Positions 23,660 through 33,917 of a stretch of 64,000 bases of DNA are shown here, one piece after another. This stretch comes from Gongronella butleri (Eukaryota > Mucoromycota > Mucoromycetes > Mucorales > Cunninghamellaceae): NCBI GenBank assembly GCA_025201375.1, contig JAIWZP010000033.1, positions 186,001 through 250,000 of the forward strand. Reading direction: 5' to 3'. The translations under genes were made by a program, and so were the position numbers. The notes under the pieces are model-generated. The model made no database searches. It worked only from the letters and a program-made list of their open reading frames with translations, and was not told where the DNA came from. Numbering within the stretch: position 1 is the stretch's first letter; each line of letters starts with the position of its first letter.

Positions 23660-24117
23660 ATTTGGAAGTGTCAAATCTTAAATTTTTGCAAAAAAAAATC
23701 TTGCGCAAAGTAGGCACTTTTCTCGGTCGATCGCCGTTCATGCGTCACTTTTTGGGCATTTTTCTTACTTTGGGGCGACCTGTCATTTTGTCTGCCAATA
23801 GCAAATTATCGAAGTTATCTGTTTGGGATGCATTGATCTCTCGGAGTTCGAAATTTCCCAAATTTGGCATTTTTTGAGATTGAAATGTGTGACCCTTGAG
23901 TGACCCCTGAATTTTTCAAAAGTGGTCGTAGCGCTTTGGGGGTTTAAGCTTTTTTGTTACAAATTTTGCGCTATATTCGATGCAGTTATTTTTAAGCGGG
24001 GTCGACCATGCAGATGAACAGATGAATGAAAAATACGGTACGTAGTACAGTACAACTGGGATTTTTTTGGCATTTTCGAGTCCAAAAAAATTGGGCGGGT
24101 ATGATAGCCGGGTACTG
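23660..24117 (+). repeat. Dispersed repeat D, copy 1
   Basis: Starts TTTGGAAGTGTCAAAT and ends near CCGGGTACTGTA. It aligns along its length with 53342-53815, sharing TCGGTCGATCGCCGTTCATG-like sequence, GGGGCGACCTGTCATTTTG and AAAGTGGTCGTAGCGCT. Identity looks roughly 85%. Non-coding. It begins about 30 bp after MITE A. Confidence 0.75.
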
Positions 24118-24134
24118 TACTGTACAGTACTGTA
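24113..24134. repeat. TA-CTG/CAG-TA chain
   Basis: Four 5 bp steps in register: TA followed by CTG, CTG, CAG, CTG and a closing TA. Both orientations of the same trinucleotide occur in one chain. See the excision-footprint finding. Confidence 0.8.
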
Positions 24135-25814
24135 ACTGCCAATTTTTATTGCAGTTTTACTAACAGCAAGATAGTGAGGTGGGCTCATACTGATTGCCCT
24201 TCATGGTGGCTGCGCGAGCACTTGCCTGGAAATGGCCTTGTCCTCGCGCATGGCCATCATGATTCATTTAATCCATCCCTGCTCGTCGTCATACAGAGGA
24301 TTGCTGCGCAAGATACAGTACAGTAGGAAGGTTGTGACGAGCGACGGCGCAAAACAGTGGCTTGCAACAGGCGTTCAGGAGAATTGGGAGCGCCCACAGT
24401 CTTGCCAATGTCATCGATCTGAGTGCCGAGCGAGCAGCTGCGAAAAATATCATAGTCGCTGCGGATCTGCGCTTGAGCTTCCGTCTCCGATGACGCTTGA
24501 ATCTTGGCCGCCGCGCGTTTTTTATCATCATACTGTAACCTTGGCAAAGTATTAATCTACGAAAAAAATCAGCCATGCTGGTTTTTTTGACAGAGACTCT
24601 TACCGGACGTGCAGCTACTGTAGTCTGGGCCTCGCTCAACGGCCATTATCATATTTTTGAGATGCATGATGCGCACATCGACCCATCGAGGATTTTCTGG
24701 ATAAAAAAAAAAAGTTGGAGCGAGAGCACACGGACCTATCGAGGGTTTGTGGACTAAAAAAAAGCAGGAGCGACCTCCGAGGTTTGCGGAAAAAGTGAAT
24801 TGAGAAACTCAACAAGCTCTCATTTCTCGTGATGATGTCCATCTGCAATGGAAGCACAACATTCGCCCAACAGCCAATTTTGGAAAACATGATGCGCACA
24901 CCGAGCTACTGTACATACAGTACGTATCGAGGTTTTTTTTCCGCAATGGAACCACAACACGTCGCCCGAAAGACAAAAAGCTGCCCGGCATCCATTGCCT
25001 ATTTTGATTACTGTAACTTCAATTTTTTTCACGGACCGACGATGCGCAACAGCTTCTATGCCTTCATTTTTTTTCACCAGCCAAACGCTTTATTTTTTTG
25101 CATGAAATCAAGGATTGCTCGTCAACTAAGAACATTTTTCTTTTTTTTAAACGCTCCGTGAGCATCCGACGTAAAAATACGCCTTCAGTGAAAATACTGT
25201 ATTGGCCAAATCCCGATAGTCTGACGTTTTAAACTTTCCAATTTTCTTGCCGATTGTACAGTAATTTAGAAGAATCGAATAAGTAGTTTTTTATGATATA
25301 CTGTACGTACAGTATCATACCGGTATACTGTATCATATGGTCCGTTTACTTGATAAAATTTGAAGAAATCGCACTTTATTTACCTTTTCTTTACCTACGA
25401 CATTTTTTGATTTTTGGTTGTCGCAGTGCGATTTTTTCGAGTTTTATTACTATGATCTACTACCAAAAGAGTGCTGCGACACAAAAGTAACACCACCATT
25501 CAATTCTAAATTAAATTTTACATCCAGGGCCAATGCGTTACATACGTACGTACACCCTCCAAGAGCTTTTTCTGGGGTGGTGGTCTAGCAAGAGACTAAA
25601 AAGAAATTATTTGCCAGCCAAGACTTTTTTTATTGCGCAAAAATTACGGATGCGCTCCTCTGATGGGCCTACTTTTTTTTTTGGGCCGCCGCAAGCTTGC
25701 TTGGGTGCTATCATAAAATTTTAGATAATCATAGGGCAGTCCTCCTCTCCTCCAGAGTTTTGTCACTGTGAACAAACATACGTACTGTATACGTGTCGCA
25801 TTTATGGACATGCA
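24135..25814. other. Repeat-rich intergenic DNA
   Basis: AT-rich with scattered TACTGTA/TACAGTA strings (for example about 24890-24930 and 25300-25340). The phrase ATGATGCGCACA occurs at about 24666 and 24890 as part of loosely repeated blocks with TCGAGG plus an A/T run. A minus-strand frame at 24257-24547 (QYDDKKRAAAKIQASSETEAQ) could be a gene relic, but has no start or partner I can support. Confidence 0.4.
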
Positions 25815-26071
25815 ATGACTGATGAAAACGGGCGCAAATATCTAGCCCGCTTGACACGGGCTAGGCTCATCCCGGCATTCACGCGACAACTTGGCCCCGA
25901 GTTCCCGATACCCATTTGCAAACGCGTGTACGCAAAAGACAAGCTGACGTACAAATTGTACATGGAGGACCCTGCAGGTAAGCGCGCCTGGTGTAGCAAT
26001 TTTTTTCTTTATTGATAACGTGTTAAGGGCAGCTTGAACTTGAACGACATGGCATACCCGTCCGTGCCTAA
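25815..26071 (+). CDS. Hypothetical small protein (two exons)
   Basis: Not recognised. ATG 25815 opens 54 codons with ordinary composition (MTDENGRKYLARLTRARL, then KDKLTYKLYMEDPAG), followed by a good donor, GCAG|GTAAGC at 25977. Joining to an acceptor at 26027 keeps a frame that ends at 26069-26071, giving 68 residues. Only one splice pair supports it and no domain is visible. It lies in a repeat-rich region, so it may be a relic. Confidence 0.3.
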
Positions 26072-26218
26072 CTACTGGTAATCTTCAAACGCCGGCCGCT
26101 CGGCATTGATCAAACACGCGTCTTTTTTTTTGCTTTTTTTCCCTCTTTCCCTCCCGATTCCTACCGCTTCAGTTTGGTTAAGTCGAACAATTGAAAGACG
26201 CTATGTAGCGTGCCATTG

Positions 26219-26554
26219 TCAGGCACATATTTTTCGAAACGAGACACATGACTGGATGGCGCGAGAGAGCCAGTTAAACGAGCCCAATGAGACACGAATG
26301 AAGTTGCCAGGAAGCGTGAATTGATTGTCTTTGATCTTGATTTGCATGTCGTCAATGAATTGCACAATTTGGGTCTTTCCGGCATGAGTGATAAATGAGA
26401 GGCGGCTAGGACTGAGCTCAATGCCTTCTTTGACAAGTGCGACGGCCCCACGGATGACTTGAGTACATGTTCCATGAATCAATCGCTTCCAGTCGTCAGC
26501 CAGGAGCTCCTTCAGATCGTTCTGCACAAACGCAAAGGATGCTTGCTCTGCCAT
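26219..26554 (-). CDS. Hypothetical protein
   Basis: Not recognised. From ATG 26554 the minus strand encodes about 111 residues starting MAEQASFAFVQNDLKELL. A non-repetitive middle reads CTQVIRGAVALVKEGIEL and VQFIDDMQIKIKDNQFTLPG, which looks like folded protein. The C-terminus is uncertain because an overlapping frame (to 26161, ending VFQLFDLTKLKR) could be a second exon, although I found no splice pair that joins them cleanly. It is divergent from the small Cys-protein gene at 27051. Confidence 0.35.
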   Translation of the reverse strand: MAEQASFAFVQNDLKELLADDWKRLIHGTCTQVIRGAVALVKEGIELSPSRLSFITHAGKTQIVQFIDDMQIKIKDNQFTLPGNFIRVSLGSFNWLSRAIQSCVSFRKICA

Positions 26555-26559
26555 TTTTG

Positions 26560-27050
26560 GGATTCGCAATGCAGCATTACAAATTTTGGCCGTTTTGCAC
26601 AACTCATAGTGCCATGAAGTTAAACACCAATTGGCCCCAATCCGTGAGCAAGCAACTAGGCTGCTCTCCAGCGCCAATATATGCTAAATAAATGATTCGC
26701 AGTTGCCCGAAAAATAATGTTTTGCGCGCGACTCTCATTTTTCAGTGCATCGTAGGCCTGCAGAACTCTGTTCCTGATGTGCCGAAAAGAATCGGAGCAG
26801 AGCCCGAAAATGCTAGCTTAAATCAAGCAGGGGGCCGCATCCCGTGATCTGTTACGATAAAGGAGAAAAAGGTTGCCCGGCTTGGCATTTTTGACACCCT
26901 TTATGTCTAATTGGCTCGCACATCGCACAATGCACCATCATCAAAGATCGACATTCTAGGTCTTCCACGCCAACTCTTCTATCTATTTCGCAAGCATTTC
27001 TTTCGCCATCTTACTCTTCCATTTCTTTGCCTTTTACATTTGCCTTTTAC
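26560..27050. other. Divergent intergenic region
   Basis: No gene recognised. It lies between the divergent 26554 and 27051 starts and may hold both promoters. The last 100 bp are pyrimidine-rich. Confidence 0.35.
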
Positions 27051-27362
27051 ATGTGTTCATGTTTCGGAGTTGTTGCAGCCGTGTTAAAAGACAAAATCAA
27101 GTCATTGCTGCCTGGCTTTTCACGCAAGCCATCTTCGACGCGCGCATCTTCCAACTTGGATGAGAAGTGGCCCGCGTCCGCGGCGGCTTTTGAGGATCTG
27201 CGCTTGCCGTGGACGGCCGCACCGTCCGAGTCACCGTGGCTATACCGCTCCGGGTTCACGCCTCTGCCACCAACATCATCCGCAGCCTCGCTTCCTGATG
27301 CGTGCTATAAATGCCCTGTTCAGGTCGAAATCTGCCGTGAATGCGCACCAATTCTTAAATAA
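27051..27362 (+). CDS. Small Cys-motif protein, N-terminal MCSCFG
   Basis: Not recognised. Single exon, 103 residues. It starts MCSCFGVVAAVLKDKIKSL, where Cys at positions 2 and 4 beside a hydrophobic stretch could be lipid-modified (inference). The middle is Ser/Pro/Ala-rich. The C-terminus holds CYKCPVQVEICREC, four Cys in two CxxC pairs that could bind a metal. The stop codon overlaps an AATAAA-type signal at 27359. A pyrimidine-rich leader precedes the start. Lack of detectable relatives cannot be tested here. Confidence 0.5.
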   Translation: MCSCFGVVAAVLKDKIKSLLPGFSRKPSSTRASSNLDEKWPASAAAFEDLRLPWTAAPSESPWLYRSGFTPLPPTSSAASLPDACYKCPVQVEICRECAPILK

Positions 27363-27757
27363 AACAGTCAATTCAGTGCCAAGCACCATGCGAGCGCCCG
27401 CATGCGTGCGCTACAGCCGCCAATAAGCGTGCATGCTGGTCGTGCGTTATTTCTGTGGCTTTTTAAAACGTCATTTGAAGAGCATTCTCTTTTTTCTTTT
27501 TTTCTTTTTTTTTTTTTTTTTTGACTGTGCAATAAACAAAAAGGATATCCAACGCGCGACGGCCCGGGTTTAAGATACGCCTTGCGAGCGCGGTCGGAGT
27601 ACGATTTGCAGAGAAAATGGAGGGGGGGATTTGAAGGTTTTGCCGCTTTGACTCGCTAAAAATCCGCCGCCCCAAAGTGACACTCTCTTTTGCCTTTTTC
27701 TTCCCATTACTTTTGCTATCGCTTTTTGTGCCACCCACCCTCACTCGTACACACCTC
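27363..27757. other. Intergenic before the DUF2408-like gene
   Basis: T-rich run at 27490-27522 and a probable promoter for the gene at 27758. No ORF supported. Confidence 0.35.
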
Positions 27758-29531
27758 ATGCCCGAGAGCGTACCCCAACCAGGTGAGTAGAGCGCAAAAT
27801 TCGATGATAAAAAGGTGATAAACAACGCAAACTGACTTTTTTTTTTGTTTGACAGAGCGAGACACTTTGCACAAGCTGTCGAGTCTTCGCAACCGGCTGT
27901 CAGCATTCAAGCGAGACCGAACACGAGCGCTTGACCCCGAGAAACTCGAGGAATTCCGCCACGAAACGGTGGCAATTACAAAAGAACTCGCAGATTTGCG
28001 CCAAGGTGTGCTTCTCAGCGACCAGCGCGCACCCAATCGATGCGACGACCTTCTCGATGAAGTGTGCCAGATGATCAGCTTGTGCTATCTGTCGCTCGGC
28101 AAGACCCGTGAAAGTAAGAGCGCGCAAAAAAGGACAAGGTCTTGTTGTTGCTCGCATCCGATGCTCATGTCGCGCGTTTTTCTTTCTTAGGCCCGGCTGT
28201 GTACGCTCAAGTCAATTCCATCTTAGTAAGCTCTCCTCTTGCACGAACACAGATCCGCCATGACACTCATTTTTATTATAGCATTGTTTCGAGCGACTCG
28301 AGGAATTCGGCATCTACGCGCAAGAATTTTTGGAGCCCTATGAGAAAATGTTGAACGACATAAAGATGATTCTGGAAATCGACGAGCGCCACCAGTCACT
28401 GTCGCCCTACATCATGCAGATCCTGTGGTACAAGTTCCATCAATGCGGTAAGACCCCTTTTGCCTTTGCCTTTTTGCCTCGCCGGCGCACTGACCTCTTT
28501 TCTTGATTGCCCCCTTAGAATCCATCTACAGCAAGTTGCAGGCCACCATCCACCAAGTGTCGCCAGAGCTGTAAGCCATGGAGGGCAGAATTGGCCATTG
28601 GTCAATGCACCTAATTCGCTGTTTTTTTTATATTTTTTTTTCTTCTTTTCGTTTGAGGCTGCCTATCCGCGACCAGTTGCTGCGAATCCGTCGTCAATTG
28701 CTCACAGTGGCGTGCCAGAGCGAATTTGACGGCGACGATCTCAAGCCGCTACAAGAGGAGCTGGACAGCATTGACAGCAAGCGTACGGACGGCAAGTTTT
28801 GCAGCAGCGACGGGTCTGTTCCAGCGGGGCAGGCCGTCGTGATCGATCTTTTGAGCCAGGTGTACGGGTTTGCGTACGATTTGATCATCGCCACGACACC
28901 AGACTATTCGCCCTACCTCCAGGGGATCCGCGACCGCCTGGTGGAGATCAAATGCCAGCTGGAGCGGCTCCAATTGACGCAAAAGTGGACAATGCGCCAG
29001 ACCGACCTGTACAGCTACCAGCACCAGCTTCACGACATTGTCAAACTGCGGTATTCGGGCCCAGAGGACGAGGGCGATGGCAAACACGCGTGCGCGGAAA
29101 TCGACACGGAAAAACTCGGCAAATTCGTCGACGAGCAAGGCAACGTGCCCCAGGGCCAGACATGCATCAATTTCCTTTTGCACAAGTGCTATCGCATGAT
29201 CCTCATGCTGCTCATCGATAGCGTGCCGGTCAGCGAGGCCCTCACCCCCGTTTACAATCAATTGACCTCCGTCAGGCAATGCCTGCGCGCCGTCAAAAAC
29301 ACGGGCGCGCCCTGCTCCGATGACGAATTATATCCTTATCAAATGAAGCTGGCAAGCATCGAACAAATGCGAAAAAACGGCAACTTTTATGACGGCGACC
29401 ACATCCCCGAAGGGCAGGCTCTTTGCGTCTCCGTCTTGGAAGAATGCTACCAATTGCTCGACGACCTGCGCGACAATGCGACGCCATCCACCTCCACCTC
29501 CAATGGCACCGCAAACACCGATGTTGTCTAA
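27758..29531 (+). CDS. DUF2408 / UPF0662-like fungal protein
   Basis: Six exons (27758-27782, 27856-28113, 28191-28225, 28282-28447, 28519-28570, 28658-29531) join to 469 residues. The protein is helical, with a repeated theme: YSPYLQGIRDRLVEIKCQLERL near residue 270 resembles LTPVYNQLTSVRQCLRAVK near 385. Each is followed by YxYQxxLxxIxxxR and a G(K/N)F(x)D/G-(x)P.GQ stretch (KFVDEQGNVPQGQ, NFYDGDHIPEGQ, KFCSSDGSVPAGQ). This pattern matches my memory of the fungal DUF2408/UPF0662 family of unknown function. The family call is moderate. No signal peptide or membrane segment seen. It is followed 332 bp later by the ING gene on the same strand. Confidence 0.75.
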
Positions 29532-29862
29532 AAAATCTCCTCCACTTCCCTCCCCCCCTTTTTTTTCTTTTCTTTCTTATTTCGCATCATCCTATAAAAA
29601 ATACACTGGTTTTGGCATTTTTTTTTTTTAAAAGAAAATGAAAAGCGAGAGTGGTGCAATCGACGCGCCAAAAGGGAGACCGTCTGCGCAAAGCAAGTGA
29701 AAATGGGGTCGAATTCGGCCAATCAACGTTCGCGGTCGCTGAATTGGATGCCGACGAGTGGGGGAAAAAGAAGAACAGGTGAATGAAAAAAGTAAACAAT
29801 CAGCAGTAGCAACCCATTTTGTCTCTTGCTCTTCTCTTTTCACGGCTGTAGTGTTTGCATAG

Positions 29863-31321
29863 ATGGACTTTACAGATATACAGCAGGATACTGGCCGCTA
29901 TTTACAAGAATATATTCAAAGTATGTGACTTTGGCCTTGAAAAGAGCCGCGGATGACGCCTCAACAACGTGAAAAACGCCCGTCTTGCTCTCTTTATGCC
30001 TGTTTTTGCCTTGCTGACTAACCCTTTTACTTTTGACGCCTTTTTGTTCTTGCCTCTTCTCTGTTTTTCTCTTTTTTCCCCTTGCTCTTTGTAGGTTTAG
30101 ATAATCTTCCGAGCGAGATCCACTACCACTGGGCCGAAATTCAGAACCGGGATGAACAAGGGAAAAGTATGTTTTTGCTTTGGTTTGGGTGGGGAGGGGG
30201 TCATTGTAAACAAATCGGGGGCCCCATGGAGCCGAATTGCTCATTTGACACCAACCCTATTTTTTTTTTTTTTTAGATCTCGAGAGGCGCATCCAGACAG
30301 GGCAGCATGACCTGATGAAGATTCACCGCCAATGGTTCCAGCAGGACCAGGAAAAACGCGAAAAATACGCCAAACATGAGCCAAATCTGATCCGGCGCAT
30401 CCAGCGTGATTATGACAAGCTCGAGGACCTCGCCGCTGAGCGCATCCAATTGGCAGAAAACGCGCTGCATCTGGTATGTTGCATTTTAGCGATGCAATGG
30501 CACGCAATGACTCAATTGCCCCCCTTTTTCGTGAATTGTATAGATGGACAGGCACATCAAGCGCCTAGGCACCGACTTGGCACAGCTGGATCAAGCACAC
30601 CCGGAGCTGAGGCCGTCGCAAGAAATCATTGCGCCACCCACAACAAGTAATGGGATCACACGTCGTGTTTTTTTCTAAAAAAAAAAAAGAGGAGAAAATG
30701 CGCTTCTGACCTCGTTTTGCAACTAGATGGCCTGGACGAGCTGCCTGACGAGGAAGAAGAGGAGGACGTCGAGGCGTACTTTAACATGATGCAACGGCAA
30801 AAGAAGCGCAAGAAGAAAGAGGTGCAAGAAGGTGTCGAAGATGGCGCCGAGGAGCCGCTGTATTGCTATTGTCGACAGGTGTCCTATGGCGAAATGGTCG
30901 GCTGCGACGGCGAGGTAACGAACAAGGGACCACGCGCACTCGCGCCCTTTTGCGCGCTTGCCTGCGCACCAAATCCGCATACAATGGCTCATTTTCTTTC
31001 TTTTTCTTTTTCTTTTTCTTTTTTTTTTTTTTTTTTTAATGCAGAATTGCCCTTACGAATGGTTCCACATGGACTGCACGGGCCTGACAGCACCACCCAA
31101 GGGTGCTTGGTTCTGTGATGAATGTAAGCAGTGTTACAAACGACACAAAAAAAAAAATGAAAAAAAATCAGTCGCGTCGCGTGATCGCCTTTATGCATGC
31201 ATTTTTGATGCGTCTTTTGCCGCGCAATGGGGAATTGACATCGTACTTTTATCAATTGCTAGGCTCCCAAGAAGGCAATCGCAAAATGAAAAAGATGAAG
31301 CGCAAGAAAGATGGTCTATAA
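29863..31321 (+). CDS. ING-family PHD-finger chromatin protein
   Basis: Seven exons (29863-29920, 30095-30166, 30277-30473, 30544-30646, 30727-30914, 31045-31123, 31263-31321) give 251 residues. The N-terminal ING domain (about 1-110, SLDNLPSEIHYHWAEIQNRD) is followed by an acidic linker and a basic KKRKKK patch. A canonical C-terminal PHD finger (about 200-242) reads YCYCRQVSYGEMVGCDGENC, then WFHMDCTGLTAPPKGAWFC. It keeps all C4HC3 zinc ligands and the aromatic residues used to read H3K4me3. Such proteins sit in histone acetyltransferase (Yng2/NuA4) or deacetylase (Pho23/Rpd3L) complexes. I cannot decide between them. The tail is Lys-rich. Confidence 0.94.
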
Positions 31322-31856
31322 CTGGGCTCTTTGGCGCGCTTTTCTTGTCTCTCTCGCCATCTCATTCTCATTGTCATCTGCATTTTGTGAATATCACTTG
31401 TCTCCCCTTTCCACTTGCCAATTGGTCGTTACCCATCTTTTTCATGCCAGTCGCCCCGCCCACCCCATGCTTTTCGTGTACATAGACTCTTTTTTTTTTC
31501 TTTCTTTCGCATTGGATCCCATATTTCCTTGCACCCATCCACCCATTGTACTATTTTCTTTTGATAAACAAACTTTGTTCGGGAAAAACCAGCACACTGG
31601 GGTCCTGTATTTTTTACACGCTGGCCTTTTGTCGGAATAATTTGGCGTCTTTGCAATTCTGACCACCCGAGGTGCCCAGCCTCCCCGCGCACGGTGCCCT
31701 CGGTGCGCTCAATTTTTCTCCAAACACGCCATTAGTCTATTTTTTTCATTGGCAGCGTTTGAGAATCCACGCGGATTGCAACCTATTTCTGTTGATATTC
31801 TTTTTTTATTTTTTTTTCCTTTCTTTTGCTTCATTCGAGTCTTTCATTGTGTAACC
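31322..31856. other. Intergenic, ING 3' flank
   Basis: Pyrimidine-rich with several T-runs. The last 60 bp form the leader of the secreted-protein gene. No gene seen. Confidence 0.35.
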
Positions 31857-32757
31857 ATGCGCGTCTCAGTCACTCTCGGCGCTCTTTGTGTCGCGCTGCT
31901 CGTGGTGGTTCCATCTGTGCATGCTGCGGACGGACTTGGTATGTGTCAATCTGCCGTTTGCGGTCTTTTCGCGTAAAATCTCACCTCGTTTGAATCACTC
32001 TTTTCTTTTGATAGATGTTTACCATGACTATGATGATGGTATGTGCGCGTAGAAATTACGCGCATCCACTTGCTAATTCGTTCTTTTCTATATCTTTATC
32101 GTTTTCCGCAGTCCGCGGCGTTGTTGGTGCTGCCGAAATGGATCTGGATGAAGATGATGAGCTGAACGGCGTCATCCGTGCGACGAGCAACAAGAGCAAG
32201 GGCAAGGGCAAGAGCAAGAACAAGGAGGCCAATGCCAGTCCTAATGCCAATGTCAATGCAAACGACCAAGACAATGTCGCGGCCGCCGCGTCTGAGGAAG
32301 AGGACGAGGAAGGCGGGCTGGGCATGGACGAAGGTCGCGTCGAGATTGATGAGAAGGACTTTAAAAAGGGCCACGACATCGAAGGTCGCGCCGATGTCGA
32401 GCGTAACGTCGACCCGGCCGTCGTCGACAAGGAAAAGCGCAAGACGCTCAAGAATCTGAGCACACCCGTAAGCCAACTACATGGTTTGACAGATGGGCAC
32501 GGAGGCCAATTGAATTTTTTTCGTTTCCTTAGGACGTGAGCGTGCCAACGGCGCTCCCCAATGTCAAGGTGGGCAATGCCACGTCGTTGCCCGTCTCAAC
32601 ACGCGTCACAATGACGTACAACCCAGCGCAGACGGACCGCGCGTTCCCCGTGCCATCCGCGCGTGTGCGCAACAAAAAGCCAAATGACGCGTTCGCCATG
32701 ACAGCACCCATCATGCCCATTCTGGGCATTTCCATGCTCTTGTTGGCCATGAATTAA
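31857..32757 (+). CDS. Secreted, probably GPI-anchored acidic protein
   Basis: Four exons (31857-31938, 32015-32038, 32112-32467, 32533-32757) encode 228 residues. The signal peptide is clear (MRVSVTLGALCVALLVVV, likely cut after VHA). The mature part is very acidic (DLDEDDEL, EEEDEEGG) with a Lys/Gly/Ser patch, N-glycosylation sequons (NAS, NKS, NAT) and a Val/Pro/Thr-rich region. The last about 18 residues are hydrophobic (IMPILGISMLLLAMN), as expected for a GPI-attachment signal. A cell-wall or plasma-membrane surface role is inferred. No catalytic domain is recognised. Exon 2 is only 24 nt. Confidence 0.75.
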
Positions 32758-33055
32758 AAAAGATTTTCTACAAATAATAAAAAAAAACATTGCAAGTTGA
32801 ATCGGAAAAAGCGGTGTGTGCGGTCATAAGTGACGAGACGAGCGACAAATGGTCTGAAACAAGTTTAAAAAGAAAACATTGTTTTGAAAACATGCAAACA
32901 AGTCGACTTTGCTGCGCTTTTTCCGTGTCAGCATTGCCCAACACACCGGCATTCATCTCGCTTCACCAGCGTTCAAAGAAAAAAAATTTGAATAACGGCG
33001 CAATTAATATCGGAGAGCAATTTGTAAGGATATAATGTAAACCCGCCAGTCAGGC
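32758..33055. other. Intergenic before R3
   Basis: AT-rich 3' flank. No gene recognised. Confidence 0.35.
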
Positions 33056-33059
33056 TTGA

Positions 33060-33190
33060 AAATGATTTAATCGCGCCCCAAAATGAAAAGACAAGCTAGA
33101 AAAACCGAGTAAGACTCTACTGGAATTGGTTGCAACTCATGGAGGGCGCCATAAGCTAAATCAAAATTTAGTGACTGCAAGCTCTCCATC

Positions 33191-33226
<36 letters not shown>

Positions 33227-33560
33227 TCTGCAGAATCGTGCCAAACTTACAAGAGAATGTGCTACGAAAAATGGCAAAAAAAAAAAAAAAAAAAGAGCGG
33301 TATCTGCCTGCGGATTGACGCGTAATAAGCTATTTTTTTATATTTAACTTCAAGCGCGACTTGCACGGGTAAAACGCTCTCATAGAGCTCCGTCAACGCG
33401 TCCACTAGCAAGAGGGACACTAGGTACATGGATTTGATTAGGAACAAGCGCGTGCCACTCGATGTCTGACGCGGCTTCACACGCGTCAAAGTTGACCTGC
33501 ACATTGGCTGTTCGTGTCAATTTCGCCTGCAACTCGATTTTTGTAGTGATCTTCGGGATC
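33060..33560 (+). repeat. Decayed coding-like repeat, copy R3
   Basis: Shares with R1, R2 and R4 the run CAGAATCGTGCCAAACTTAC (33233), then CAAGCGCGACTTGCACGGGT and GTACATGGATTTGATTAGGA, ending with TCTGACGCGG near 33476. It is broken by A-runs of about 32 bases at 33192 and about 18 at 33275 and by stops. This is the most eroded copy. Ends are approximate. Confidence 0.55.
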
Positions 33561-33564
33561 CACG

Positions 33565-33917
33565 TACGCGGCAAACTGTGCTCCTTCTGGTGATCTCTGT
33601 TTTGTGCCAATATGGCCGGTTTTCGTCGACTTGTTCTTGAGACAAAACAAAAAGAGACATATTTTACGCAAAAACTAGTCGATGCGTCCCATAGATCTCG
33701 GTTATATTCGAGCCAGATGACCTTCACATGAATTGAAAGCATTATGCAAAATTTGAATGCTCAATACGTAATGAGGTCCACTCAAAAGCAAGTTGCAGTA
33801 AAAAAATCATTAAAAACATGGTAGCATTCTCATCAGCTCAATGGTGCGTTCATAAATAAATGTACCCTGAAAAGAGCCTTTTTTAAAATACAAAAACGGA
33901 CAAAAAAATCTATGGCT
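33565..33917. other. Intergenic, coronin 3' flank
   Basis: AT-rich. A minus-strand frame at 33380-33742 is the antisense of R3 and its flank and is not supported as a gene. Confidence 0.35.

Noticed and set aside
24257..24547. Minus-strand frame QYDDKKRAAAKIQASSETEAQ as a gene
   Set aside because: It contains no ATG-initiated gene structure I can join, and it lies in repeat DNA. Kept only as a remark in the gap entry.
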